From: Thiomicrorhabdus indica
GTDB lineage: Bacteria > Pseudomonadota > Gammaproteobacteria > Thiomicrospirales > Thiomicrospiraceae
DNA length: 64,000 nucleotides
Assembly (NCBI RefSeq): GCF_004293625.1
Contig: NZ_CP033040.1
Location: 1,860,001 to 1,924,000, forward strand
Direction: 5' to 3'
The number at the start of each line of letters is the position of its first letter. The stretch's first letter is position 1. The position numbers and the translations under genes were made by a program. The notes below the pieces were generated by a model. The model saw only the letters and a program-made list of their open reading frames with translations. It made no database searches and was not told where the DNA came from. Shown piece by piece: positions 53,753 to 63,432 of this stretch.

Positions 53753-55088
53753 TCGAAATCTCCTTAGCAATCCCCATCTTAAAGGCTTGCTCATCGGTTA
53801 CATTGCTATTTTGCTGACCAAGAACAATCGCTTGATCGATTAAATCACGGGCGCGAACCATTTCAATATCTTCCGGCACTCTTTGTCCATTACTGACATA
53901 AGAAATAGGCAACGACTGCTGAATCAAAATGGTCAAAATATTGCCAAGCGAGGCCGCTTCATCCACTTTTGTCAAAACACAGCCTGAAAGCACCACTTCA
54001 TTGAATGCTTCAACAATCTGTTGCATCACCGTCAATGAAGAGGTTGCAGACATTACCAAATAATTCTTAATCGGTACATTCCCATGCGAACCTGACGTTA
54101 ATTGTTGCGACAATTGTAAGGCCTTCTGGCTCATGCCCGCCGTATCAATTAACACCAGTTTTTTATTGGCAAAAGAGCTCAATAAGGCATACAACTCTTC
54201 TTGCGTTTTTGCTACATGTACCGGCACATTAATCAGGTCAGCAAATATCTTAAGCTGTGCCTGTGCTCCGACTTTATAAGAGTCGGTCGTTATCAATGCC
54301 AAATCGTTTGGATGATTTCGCATCACAAAGCGACTGGCGATTTTGGCAATGGTTGTCGTTTTTCCAACACCCGTAGGGCCAACTAAAGCATAAATCCCGC
54401 CAACTTCTAAAATATCTTTATTATCAATCTCTACCTGTTTTTCCATTGCAGCTAAAATGTGTGACCAAGCCCCACTGTCTTTTGCATCGACAGAATCGAC
54501 TAATTTTTGACACAGCTCCCAACCAATACCAAGCGCCAGTAAACGTTTCAACAAATCAATCTGCTCAGGTTTTGAGTGTTCAAGCTGGCCCCAAGCCAAC
54601 CCAGCCATCTGATTTTCAAGCAAAGAACGCATTGCTTGAATTTCTGATGCCATTTTGTGCATCTCTTCTTTTTGCGCAAAATTCACCGCATGGTCGGATG
54701 CAACATTCGGTTCAGGAATTTTATCTACCGGCCGGTGAAAATCATGTTGGCTTTGATTTGAATATGGGTGACTTGCAGGCCGATTATTTATCTCTCTCGA
54801 TGAATGTTCCGGATTAGCTATGTCGCCAGATAAGCCCTGCATGGCCTGATACGCTTGTAAGTTTCTTGGCGTTGCGGCTAAACCTGCAGATTCATAACGA
54901 TCTGATTTGGATGAAGCTTGTTCAACAGACTGACGGTACTCTTCTATTTCAGGGTCAAGTGCGGCCATAACCTCACATCCTGAACTCGTCTCTTTGGTTG
55001 ATAAAATCACAGCATCATCACCATGATCACGCTTTACCAACTGCATCGCTTCTCGCATGGTCGCTGCTGTATAACGTTTGATTTTCAT
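53742..55088 (-). CDS. flhF: Flagellar placement GTPase FlhF
   Basis: 448 aa. Basic N-domain (MKIKRYTAATMREAMQLVKR), variable linker, SRP-type NG domain with GPTGVGKTTTIAKIASRF and LVLIDTAGM. Sets the polar site of the flagellum. Lies 0-1 bp after flhA. The palindrome at 54727-54736 here reads RPV, the only coding copy out of the PAG frame. Confidence 0.96.
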   Translation of the reverse strand: MKIKRYTAATMREAMQLVKRDHGDDAVILSTKETSSGCEVMAALDPEIEEYRQSVEQASSKSDRYESAGLAATPRNLQAYQAMQGLSGDIANPEHSSREINNRPASHPYSNQSQHDFHRPVDKIPEPNVASDHAVNFAQKEEMHKMASEIQAMRSLLENQMAGLAWGQLEHSKPEQIDLLKRLLALGIGWELCQKLVDSVDAKDSGAWSHILAAMEKQVEIDNKDILEVGGIYALVGPTGVGKTTTIAKIASRFVMRNHPNDLALITTDSYKVGAQAQLKIFADLINVPVHVAKTQEELYALLSSFANKKLVLIDTAGMSQKALQLSQQLTSGSHGNVPIKNYLVMSATSSLTVMQQIVEAFNEVVLSGCVLTKVDEAASLGNILTILIQQSLPISYVSNGQRVPEDIEMVRARDLIDQAIVLGQQNSNVTDEQAFKMGIAKEISNAQ

Positions 55089-57188
55089 CTAGCCTCCTTG
55101 CCCTACATTGGCCACCACACTAATCTGTCGGTTTTCCGGCACTTCAGAATACGCCAAAATTGCCAAACTTGGCAAACTAAACCGAAAGAGTCGCGCTAAT
55201 TGCGCTCGAATTTGCGGTGCGACCAGTAGTACTGGCACTTGACCTTCAATTTCTATTTTTTGGGACTCTTCTTTTAACGTATTGTGCAAGCGCTCTGCCA
55301 AACCAGGCTCAATTGCCAACTGACCTTCAGGCGCACCTTGAGTCGCTTGCAGCAAAAGTTGTTCCAGACTAGGTTCCAAAGTAATGACTTTCAATTGACC
55401 GTCATTCCCTACCAAATCTTGCACAATAAATCGCCCTAAAGCTGCCCGTACTTCAATGGTTAAATCGTTTGGGCTTTGCGAAACAGGCGCTTTTTCTGCC
55501 AAGGTTTCCAAAATAGTACGGATGTCACGAATAGAGACCTTCTCTTGCAATAAATTTTGAAGGACCTTGACCAACGTCGCAAGAGAAAGCTTATCTGGAA
55601 TAAGCTCTTCAACCAACTTCGGAGAACTCTGCTTAAGCTTATCAATTAATTGTTGAGCTTCGTCATGCCCAAACAATTCATAGGCATAATCTTGGATAAT
55701 CTGTGAAATGTGCGTCGCAACCACTGTACTCGCATCCACGACTGTGTATCCCAAAACCTGAGCCTGATCTTGATCCGAAGGATCAATCCAAACAGCCTCC
55801 AAGCCAAATGTAGGGTCTTTGGTCGCAATCCCTTTAATTTCACCAAATACCTGCCCTGGATTAATCGCTAAATCTTTATCGGGGAAAACTTCACCATCAG
55901 CAGCCATAACCCCCATTAACATAATCCGATAATGATTCGGCTTTAAATCCAAGTTGTCTCGAATATGAACAGGAGGAACTAGAAAGCCAAGTTCCTGAGA
56001 AACTTTTCGACGAACCCCTTTAATACGATCAAGCAATTGTCCATTTTGACTCTGATCAACCATTGGAATAAGGCGATAACCCACTTCTAGCCCCAAGGCA
56101 TCTACAGATTGCACATCATCCCAACTCAAATCTTTATTTTCGGGCTCGGGCTGTTCTTCAATACTAGCTTCAGGTGCTGGCGCAGTTTCTTGCTCTTGCT
56201 GTCGTTTATGAATTAAATAGGCTCCCCCACCTGCAACCGCTGCAAAACTCAAAAACGCAAAATTTGGCATTCCTGGAATCAAGCCCATCACACCAATAAT
56301 ACCCGCAGTAGTTCCTAAGGCTTTTGGTGTCGAGAACATCTGCAACTGCATTTGTTGGCCAAGTTCTTTGGTCGTGTCTCCACCGGTGACACGAGTCACA
56401 ATTACAGCGGTAGCCGTTGATAACAGTAATGCAGGTATCTGGGCGACTAACCCGTCACCCAAAGTTAAAATGGTATACACTTCTGCCGCTTGCAAAAAAT
56501 CCAGGTCATGTTGTCCGACGCCTATTGCAAAACCACCTATGAGATTGATAAACAGAATAATTAACCCTGCAACAGCATCTCCTCGAACAAATTTACTGGC
56601 ACCATCCATAGAACCATAAAATTCTGCCTCAGTTGCAATATCACGACGACGTGTCTGCGCTTCTTCTTGCGTGATTAGACCTGCATTTAAATCCGCATCA
56701 ATCGCCATCTGTTTACCAGGCATGGAATCTAGAGTAAATCGTGCACTCACCTCGGCAACACGACCAGCGCCTTTGGTGATGACCACAAAATTGATGACCA
56801 CTAAAATTGCAAAGATAACCAAACCCACCGCATAGTTCCCACCGATAACGAACTCACCAAAAGCCTCGATTACGCTACCTGCTGATGCACCTCCTTGATG
56901 GCCTTCTAGAAGAATGATACGTGTAGATGCAATATTTAAAGAGAGCCGAAATAGTGTCGCGACTAAGATAATGGTTGGGAAAATAGCAAAATCAAGTGGT
57001 CGCTTAGCATATAGCGTGACCACCAATACAACCATGGATAGGGCAATATTAAAGGTAAAAAAGACATCCAATAGAAATGGAGGCATCGGTATGGTAACCA
57101 TAGCCAACAAGGCCAGCACAGCGATAGGAATCCCTACACCTTTAAGTGATTTACCTTGTAAAAATGCCTTGATTTTGGAAAAGTCCAT
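55089..57188 (-). CDS. flhA: Flagellar export gate protein FlhA
   Basis: 699 aa. Eight-helix N-terminal membrane domain (about 15-330) with the FHIPEP-type loop (RVAEVSARFTLDSMPGKQMA), then the cytoplasmic nonamer-ring domain. Part of the type III export gate. Begins the flhA-flhF-fleN-fliA-cheY-cheZ unit. Confidence 0.98.
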   Translation of the reverse strand: MDFSKIKAFLQGKSLKGVGIPIAVLALLAMVTIPMPPFLLDVFFTFNIALSMVVLVVTLYAKRPLDFAIFPTIILVATLFRLSLNIASTRIILLEGHQGGASAGSVIEAFGEFVIGGNYAVGLVIFAILVVINFVVITKGAGRVAEVSARFTLDSMPGKQMAIDADLNAGLITQEEAQTRRRDIATEAEFYGSMDGASKFVRGDAVAGLIILFINLIGGFAIGVGQHDLDFLQAAEVYTILTLGDGLVAQIPALLLSTATAVIVTRVTGGDTTKELGQQMQLQMFSTPKALGTTAGIIGVMGLIPGMPNFAFLSFAAVAGGGAYLIHKRQQEQETAPAPEASIEEQPEPENKDLSWDDVQSVDALGLEVGYRLIPMVDQSQNGQLLDRIKGVRRKVSQELGFLVPPVHIRDNLDLKPNHYRIMLMGVMAADGEVFPDKDLAINPGQVFGEIKGIATKDPTFGLEAVWIDPSDQDQAQVLGYTVVDASTVVATHISQIIQDYAYELFGHDEAQQLIDKLKQSSPKLVEELIPDKLSLATLVKVLQNLLQEKVSIRDIRTILETLAEKAPVSQSPNDLTIEVRAALGRFIVQDLVGNDGQLKVITLEPSLEQLLLQATQGAPEGQLAIEPGLAERLHNTLKEESQKIEIEGQVPVLLVAPQIRAQLARLFRFSLPSLAILAYSEVPENRQISVVANVGQGG

Positions 57189-57365
57189 TGCGGTTTAAGT
57201 CTTTATACCTTTAAACAAATGCTGTTTCTGTCGAGGAAATTGGAAACATTCAAAACAGATTTCACCGGCCGGTAAATATACCTCGGCCTTAAATACGAAA
57301 AACAGTTCATTATAGAACACTTAACCGCAATAAAATACGATTTGTCAGTGGGATTCTAGCTGAGT
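57189..57365 (-). promoter_or_regulatory. flhB-flhA intergenic region
   Basis: 177 bp between co-oriented genes; contains a palindrome copy (57264-57273). Probably holds the flhA promoter, but no sigma-54 or sigma-28 consensus was found. Confidence 0.4.
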
Positions 57366-58490
57366 TTAGTCCGTTCGCAAATGATCTGGCACTGGCAAAT
57401 TTTCAAAATCGACTGCTTGGGTTTTGCCAGACTGTTTCAGCGAGAAGACATACGCCAAAACGCTCGCTACTGCTTTAAATAGGTCATACGGAATCGGTTG
57501 ATCAACCTCCGCATTAAAATACAAGGCACGTGCAAGTAATGGCGCTTCAATAACTGGAATATCATTTTCTTGTGCCAAAGTACGAATCTGAGCAGCCATA
57601 AAATCTGCACCAACAGCCAGAACAACCGGCTCTGGCATCATTTCAGGTTTATAACTTAAAGCGACAGCAAAGTGCGTTGGGTTCGTAATAATGACATCTG
57701 CTTCAGGCACTTTTTCCATCATTCGTCTTTGCGACATCTCGCGTTGCAACTGACGAATTCGCCCTTTCACTTCTGGATTCCCTTCTTGTTGCTTAAATTC
57801 TTCCTTAACCTCTTGTTTGGTCATTTTTAGTTGACGGGTGTGGTTCCAAACCTGAAAAGGCACATCAATCGCTGCCACCACTAGTAATGAAAGACTGACG
57901 AAAATAAAGGCTTCAACGATGATTTCCGCTGCATGTGCTAAAGCAAAATTTTTTGGCTCAATACCCAAACCTAAAACTTCAGAAAACACCATATATAAAA
58001 AATACGTGGCAACAGAAATAACCAGTAAAAACTTTGCGAATGCTTTAACTAATTCAAGCAAAGCATTCAAAGACACCATACGCTTTAAGCCACTGACTGG
58101 ATTTAGTTTACTAATTGATGGTGCCAAAGCTTTGGCACTAAAATTCCAGCCACCTAAAAGCATTGGCGAGACGATAGCAATAAAGACCATTAAAGAAAAA
58201 AATGGGACAAGCATCCACAAGGACTCTATCAAAATTGCAATAATCCGATCCAACAACTTCTTCTCATCAAATGCAATATCCCGATCCAAGCTCAGACCTT
58301 GGGTAATCACTGTGGAAAAGGACTGCATCATTTCCTCGCCGAACAGATAAAAATAACCAGCGGCAGACAGAGTCATCAAGAGAGTCGTCAGCTCTTTTGA
58401 TCGCGGGATCTGCCCCTTATCACGAGCATCTTGAAGTTTCTTGGCGGAGGGTTCTTCGGTTTTTTCTGTGCCGTCTTCGTTTTCAGCCAT
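57366..58490 (-). CDS. flhB: Flagellar export switch protein FlhB
   Basis: 374 aa. Four transmembrane helices (about 30-210) and a cytoplasmic tail with the autocleavage motif NPTH (VIITNPTHFAVALSY). Switches export specificity. 8 bp after fliR. Confidence 0.98.
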   Translation of the reverse strand: MAENEDGTEKTEEPSAKKLQDARDKGQIPRSKELTTLLMTLSAAGYFYLFGEEMMQSFSTVITQGLSLDRDIAFDEKKLLDRIIAILIESLWMLVPFFSLMVFIAIVSPMLLGGWNFSAKALAPSISKLNPVSGLKRMVSLNALLELVKAFAKFLLVISVATYFLYMVFSEVLGLGIEPKNFALAHAAEIIVEAFIFVSLSLLVVAAIDVPFQVWNHTRQLKMTKQEVKEEFKQQEGNPEVKGRIRQLQREMSQRRMMEKVPEADVIITNPTHFAVALSYKPEMMPEPVVLAVGADFMAAQIRTLAQENDIPVIEAPLLARALYFNAEVDQPIPYDLFKAVASVLAYVFSLKQSGKTQAVDFENLPVPDHLRTD

Positions 58491-58498
58491 AAACTACA

Positions 58499-59275
58499 TC
58501 ACTCTCTAAGACGAAAACGTGCGATTGTATCGCCAGCAGCATGAATCAATTCCTGAAGATGGGGCAACAAAATTGGAGAGGTTAAAGACAGTAAAACCAA
58601 TCCGGTCAATAATGTAACAGGAAAACCCACCGCGAAAATATTCAATGCAGGGGCTGCTTTTGTTACAACTCCGAAAGAAACATTAATCAATAAAAGTGCC
58701 GTAATCGCTGGAAGCGCAACCAAAACCCCTGAAGCAAACATGTAGCTGCCGAATTCAAACACACTTCGGATGGAGTCTTGATTTAAAAAACTCGTACCAA
58801 TTGGCAAATATTCAAAACTATCAATGACAATTTGAATCACAACTAAATGACCGTTTAATGCGAGAAACAACAAACTAACAATAATCGTAAAATATTGAGA
58901 AACGATTGGAGCCGTCACCCCACTGGTAGGGTCCGCCATCTGAGCAAATGCCAACCCCATTCCCATTGCGATCAAATGCCCAGCAACAACGAACGCTTGA
59001 AAAACAACCAGAAAGATAATCCCCATTGCTAAGCCAATTAAAACTTGTTGTGTGATAAATAACACACCTTTCCATGTAAAAGGATCAACAGGTGGAGGGA
59101 CAGCGATCGATGGCGCTGCTGCAATGGTAATAAAAATGGAAAGCAATACTTTTCCACGCATTGGAAAGGATTTAATCGCAAACAGAGGCACAATTGACAG
59201 CATCGCTGCAATGCGGACAAATGGATAAAAGTACCCTCCAATCCATTGTAAAAACTCTGTATAGCTAAAACTCAT
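58499..59275 (-). CDS. fliR: Flagellar export protein FliR
   Basis: 258 aa, six hydrophobic segments, with MGLAFAQMADPTSG and the C-terminal TGLVLLSLTSPILLPHL. Forms the export gate with FliP and FliQ. Confidence 0.96.
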   Translation of the reverse strand: MSFSYTEFLQWIGGYFYPFVRIAAMLSIVPLFAIKSFPMRGKVLLSIFITIAAAPSIAVPPPVDPFTWKGVLFITQQVLIGLAMGIIFLVVFQAFVVAGHLIAMGMGLAFAQMADPTSGVTAPIVSQYFTIIVSLLFLALNGHLVVIQIVIDSFEYLPIGTSFLNQDSIRSVFEFGSYMFASGVLVALPAITALLLINVSFGVVTKAAPALNIFAVGFPVTLLTGLVLLSLTSPILLPHLQELIHAAGDTIARFRLRE

Positions 59276-59296
59276 TGACTGCTTCCAAATTTAAAA

Positions 59297-59566
59297 CTAG
59301 CCTATATAAGCAGGAATATTCATAATCAATTCTCTCGTAAAACTGACAATAATTCCAAGCATCCAAGGACCTAAAACGATTAACACAACGACCACAATCA
59401 TTAGCTTTGGAATAAAACTCAACGTCATTTCATTGATTTGTGTGGCCGCCTGAAACATCCCTACGAGCAAACCAATAATGAGTGCTGGAATCAGTAAAGG
59501 CCCAGCTAGCATAACCACCAGCTCAAGCATTCTTTGACCAAGAGTTAAGACAAATTCTTGCTGCAT
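59297..59566 (-). CDS. fliQ: Flagellar export protein FliQ
   Basis: 89 aa, two transmembrane helices, with the conserved GLLVGMFQAATQINEMTLSF. Usual size for FliQ. Confidence 0.97.
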   Translation of the reverse strand: MQQEFVLTLGQRMLELVVMLAGPLLIPALIIGLLVGMFQAATQINEMTLSFIPKLMIVVVVLIVLGPWMLGIIVSFTRELIMNIPAYIG

Positions 59567-60382
59567 TTATATCCCTCCTGGTACGACAAAACTATTCGCC
59601 ATGGTTCCAACAACAAGCGCCCAGCCATCTACCAATACAAATAACATTAATTTGAAAGGCAGTGAAATAATCATAGGTGATAGCATCATCATCCCCATAG
59701 ACATCAGTAGACTTGACACCACTAAATCGATAATCAAAAAAGGAATAAATAACATAAAGCCAATTTGAAAAGCCGTCTTAAGCTCTGAAGTCATGTAAGC
59801 AGGAATCAATACTTTAAAAGGCACAGACTGCGGATCTTCAAGTGTTACATCTGCCATTTCAGCAAACATACCTAAATCGTCTTCTCTGGTTTGTTGTAGC
59901 ATAAATTGGTGCATCGGTTTCGCCCCAATTTCAACGGCTTCCTTAAACTGAATTTGTTCCTCAAGATAAGGTGCCACAGCAGTGTCATAGATCTTGTCAA
60001 AGACAGGAGCCATAATGAATAAAGTCAAAAATAATGCCAGTCCAATCAATACTTGATTCGATGGTGTCTGCATGGTGCCAAGAGCTTGTCTCAACAATGC
60101 AAAAACAATGATGATTCGTAAAAACGATGTGGTCGCAATTAAAGCTGCTGGCAATAGCGTCAACCCTGTCATTAACAACAGAATTTGCATTGTTAGCGTA
60201 TAGTCTTGATTCCCTGCTGCATCGGTTTCAACTGTAAAAGCAGGAATTCCAGGCATGGCATAGACGCTTCCGGCAACCAACAGTAAAACAAGCAATAAAC
60301 TGATTAAAAACGTTTTTGAAAAGAGTAATGATTTAAAAAACGTTGTTTTTTCAGTCACGGACGTCGTGTGTAAATGACTCAC
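59567..60382 (-). CDS. fliP: Flagellar export protein FliP
   Basis: 271 aa. Signal-like N-terminus, [20 protein letters not shown] and [20 protein letters not shown] are diagnostic. Core ring of the export gate. Abuts fliQ and overlaps fliO by 4 bp. Confidence 0.98.
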   Translation of the reverse strand: MSHLHTTSVTEKTTFFKSLLFSKTFLISLLLVLLLVAGSVYAMPGIPAFTVETDAAGNQDYTLTMQILLLMTGLTLLPAALIATTSFLRIIIVFALLRQALGTMQTPSNQVLIGLALFLTLFIMAPVFDKIYDTAVAPYLEEQIQFKEAVEIGAKPMHQFMLQQTREDDLGMFAEMADVTLEDPQSVPFKVLIPAYMTSELKTAFQIGFMLFIPFLIIDLVVSSLLMSMGMMMLSPMIISLPFKLMLFVLVDGWALVVGTMANSFVVPGGI

Positions 60383-61023
60383 TTCCGCTCCTTTTTGTTA
60401 GTTTCGTTGCTTGAATCTTTTGCTACTCCAACCTCTTGAGAATCCAAATTCGATTTCTTACCGGCCGGTATATTCGTCAAAACTTCGTCAGAAGTTTCGG
60501 TATTTTGCGTTGTTTGAAGAGCCTCTTGCAATTTTTGTGCAAAACTTGAAGATTCTTCCGTTTTTTTTTGCTTTGCCCCAAAAGCCATTTTCCCCAGGCC
60601 CATTGAAGTGGGTTCAGGAATCTCAACAGGGATTTCAAGTTGATGTAACTTAGAAATTCGACTTGAAGTAACGCCAACTAGAATCTGCTGCTCTCCGACT
60701 TGCAATAGCATAATACGTTCTCTTTGCCCAACAGAAAGCGTCCCAAGAACTCGCAAATTACCATCTGCCACGCCTGGAAAACGCCCATAACGACGTAGCA
60801 TCCAAGCTGAAAGAAAAATAATTCCGAGCACAAGAACCAGAGAAAAGAATATTTCGAGAAAATAGTCGCCCGTTTTAGGGACGGATTGACCAATTTCAAC
60901 AGTATTGTCAACAACACTTTGGTCCTGAGCTTGCGTTTGGAGCTGAGCCCAACTAGTTGAACTGAAGATCAATAATGTGAAAGCGGCTATGAAGGGTAAA
61001 AAATGAGCCTTTAAACTGTGCAA
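60379..61023 (-). CDS. fliO: Flagellar protein FliO
   Basis: 214 aa. Signal peptide, a transmembrane helix ([18 protein letters not shown], about 58-76), then the small cytoplasmic domain ([20 protein letters not shown]). Helps FliP assembly. Palindrome copy at 60460-60469 encodes PAG. Confidence 0.92.
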   Translation of the reverse strand: MHSLKAHFLPFIAAFTLLIFSSTSWAQLQTQAQDQSVVDNTVEIGQSVPKTGDYFLEIFFSLVLVLGIIFLSAWMLRRYGRFPGVADGNLRVLGTLSVGQRERIMLLQVGEQQILVGVTSSRISKLHQLEIPVEIPEPTSMGLGKMAFGAKQKKTEESSSFAQKLQEALQTTQNTETSDEVLTNIPAGKKSNLDSQEVGVAKDSSNETNKKERK

Positions 61024-61147
61024 AATCTTTATTCCTGTGAATTACGATAGATGAATTCAGCAAACTTCGGCATCAACTGCGAAATCCAATGTATTAAGCA
61101 GTGTTATAGCAGATTGCAAAAGATTTGGCATTAAAAACACCCAAAGA

Positions 61148-61168
61148 AAAACCACAGGTTGTGGTTTT
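61148..61168 (-). terminator. Terminator after fliN
   Basis: AAAACCAC/GTGGTTTT with a 5-nt loop and TTTTTCTTT on the minus strand. A further 11-bp inverted repeat (61237-61247 with 61278-61288) lies before it. Confidence 0.75.
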
Positions 61169-61304
61169 AGAATATTCAAACATAAAAAAGCTAATCACAG
61201 ATCATTTTGTAACAATTAGAGTATCTGCGATTGAGGAACGCAAAAGTCGAAAACACCAAAACAAATAATTTCGATACACTTTTGCGTTAGAGGAAAGAAA
61301 GAGG

Positions 61305-61760
61305 TTATTTTAGTTTTTTAATTCGCTCTTGAGGACTGACAACATCCGTTAAACGCACACCAAACTTATCATTGATGACAACCACCTCTCCATGTGCGAT
61401 TAAAGTGCCATTAACCAACAAATCCAAAGGCTCACCGGCAAGACGATCCATTTCAACCACCGACCCTTGAGTATAGGAAAGCAGATTACGAATAGAAACT
61501 TTTGCTCGACCGATTTCCAACTGTAATGTGACCGGCACATCTAGAAGAACATCTAAATCGATTTTATCTTTGCTCCCTCCAACTGCTCCATCACTCAAAG
61601 TATCAAAGGATGCTGCTGACGCATTGGCCTCCGTATCAGCTTGTTCTGCAAGTGCATCACCCCATGCATCTGCAGCATCATCTGTAGAGCTCGAGCCTTC
61701 AGCATCTGCTTGCTCTGCAAGCGCATCACCCCATGCACTCAAATCATCTTCTTCACTCAT
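61305..61760 (-). CDS. fliN: Flagellar motor switch protein FliN
   Basis: 151 aa. C-terminal SpoA domain (about 70-148, VPVTLQLEIGRAKVSIRNLL). The acidic N-terminus has a duplicated 13-residue unit AWGDALAEQAD (about residues 9-19 and 33-43). C-ring component. Overlaps fliM by 8 bp. Confidence 0.96.
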   Translation of the reverse strand: MSEEDDLSAWGDALAEQADAEGSSSTDDAADAWGDALAEQADTEANASAASFDTLSDGAVGGSKDKIDLDVLLDVPVTLQLEIGRAKVSIRNLLSYTQGSVVEMDRLAGEPLDLLVNGTLIAHGEVVVINDKFGVRLTDVVSPQERIKKLK

Positions 61761-62772
61761 TTAACCACTCCTTGATGTTTTTCACAGCCGGCTCTTGATA
61801 AGCAGGATGGTGAAGAATTTCCTCAATTTTTACTGCTTTCTTGTCTTGGCTTTGTCCAAGTTTTCCACGCATTATTGCAATGTCTTCTATTTTAAGCGAG
61901 ACTTGTTTTGGCATCTCAATTGGCAAAATATCACCTTTCTTCATGGCCATTAAATCTTCAACACTGATATTCACTTCGGCTAGATTAACACTCACGTCAA
62001 GTTCAATATTCTTCGCCTCTTCCTTAAGAGTTCTTGACCAACGGTTATCACTTTCACCCTGAAGATTCGACATCCCCTCTTCAAGTTTATCTCGAACCGG
62101 TTCCAACATTGCGTATGGCATCACAATATCAACACGCCCTTCAACCCCTTCAAAACGAATATTAATCGGGCTGACAACAATCATGTCGGTCGCATCAACA
62201 ATCGCTGCAAATTTAGGGTTCATTTCAGAATGCATGTACTCAATCTCAACATCCATTACAGGCCCCCATGCCTTCTTCAGGTTGGTTGCAACGATATCCA
62301 AAATACTACGCACCATACTCATTTCAACGGGTGTATATTCACGCCCTTCAATTTTAAACGGTAACAAGCCTGTTCCACCAAAATAGATATCTACAGCGGT
62401 AAAGACTAATTTTGAATCCAGTGTAAAGAGCGACACACCATTAAGAGGATTGAAACGATAAATATTCAAACTGGTCGGAACGAATAGGTTTCGCAGATAA
62501 TCAATCATTTTGATAATCTTTACTTCACCTGCCGTAACTTCAACACTGGACATAATCATTTCATTAAAATGACGTTGAAATCCGCGTGCAAAGCGTTCAT
62601 TAATGATATCAAGCGCAGGAAGGCGACCACGAACAATCCGTTCTTGGTTAGTAAAGTCATATGCTTTAGCTCCTGGAGCATTGGAACCGTCGTCGCTTTC
62701 AACGTCAACGTCTCCTCCCCCCATACCCTTGAGGAGTGCATCAACTTCATCTTGGCTTAAAATATCATCCAT
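61753..62772 (-). CDS. fliM: Flagellar motor switch protein FliM
   Basis: 339 aa. N-terminal CheY-P-binding motif DDILSQDEVDALLKGM (2-17), the CheC-like middle domain (about 50-235) and a C-terminal SpoA domain. Receives CheY-P and changes rotation. 28 bp after fliL. Confidence 0.98.
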   Translation of the reverse strand: MDDILSQDEVDALLKGMGGGDVDVESDDGSNAPGAKAYDFTNQERIVRGRLPALDIINERFARGFQRHFNEMIMSSVEVTAGEVKIIKMIDYLRNLFVPTSLNIYRFNPLNGVSLFTLDSKLVFTAVDIYFGGTGLLPFKIEGREYTPVEMSMVRSILDIVATNLKKAWGPVMDVEIEYMHSEMNPKFAAIVDATDMIVVSPINIRFEGVEGRVDIVMPYAMLEPVRDKLEEGMSNLQGESDNRWSRTLKEEAKNIELDVSVNLAEVNISVEDLMAMKKGDILPIEMPKQVSLKIEDIAIMRGKLGQSQDKKAVKIEEILHHPAYQEPAVKNIKEWLNE

Positions 62773-62800
62773 GAATCACTACTCTTCCTTATCTATCGAC

Positions 62801-63394
62801 TTATTGCATGACAAATCGAGTCATGTATACATCTTCTAATAAATCTGGATAAATATTATGCTTTTCCAATACGTTACGAGCGACTTTTAAAATCTCTGCA
62901 CGCAGCTTATCTGGCCCTTCAGGCAGAATCAAATCATTGTAGTGTTGATTTCTCAACAAACGTTGAATGTCATTTTTCAAAATAGGCCGGAGATTTGACA
63001 TTTCACCAGTATCTCCCACAAGCTGTGAGTAATAGGACATAAATTGCAAATCAACAGCTAAAAATTTTGCCTTACCATCACCATTAAAGTTCACCACAAA
63101 TTTATCCATAACAAAATAACTAGGAGGTGCCTCTGGTGCTGGCGGTTCAAATTGCTTATATTTTGGAGAGTAGGTTTTTGCATGGCCTGCAAACTCTTCG
63201 CCTTCACCATGCTCAGCAGACCCGTGAACTTCCTCAGCTTCTGCTTTTTCACCATCTGACTTATCTCCACTCATAAGCAAATAAGCCATAACACCCAACC
63301 CAATCATTAATAAAATGACGATGACCAGTAGTAAGATAATTAAACCTTTCCCCGACTTTTTCCCTTCTTTTTCTTCAACTACTTCTTCTGCCAT
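62801..63394 (-). CDS. fliL: Flagellar basal-body protein FliL
   Basis: 197 aa. One transmembrane helix (LIILLLVIVILLMIGLGVMA, about 19-38), an acidic, His-containing linker, and a periplasmic domain with the characteristic end LEDVYMTRFVMQ. Supports stator function. Confidence 0.95.
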   Translation of the reverse strand: MAEEVVEEKEGKKSGKGLIILLLVIVILLMIGLGVMAYLLMSGDKSDGEKAEAEEVHGSAEHGEGEEFAGHAKTYSPKYKQFEPPAPEAPPSYFVMDKFVVNFNGDGKAKFLAVDLQFMSYYSQLVGDTGEMSNLRPILKNDIQRLLRNQHYNDLILPEGPDKLRAEILKVARNVLEKHNIYPDLLEDVYMTRFVMQ

Positions 63395-63432
63395 CTTGGA
63401 TTTCCCTTTGTTTTATCAATTTGGGTTAAAGA

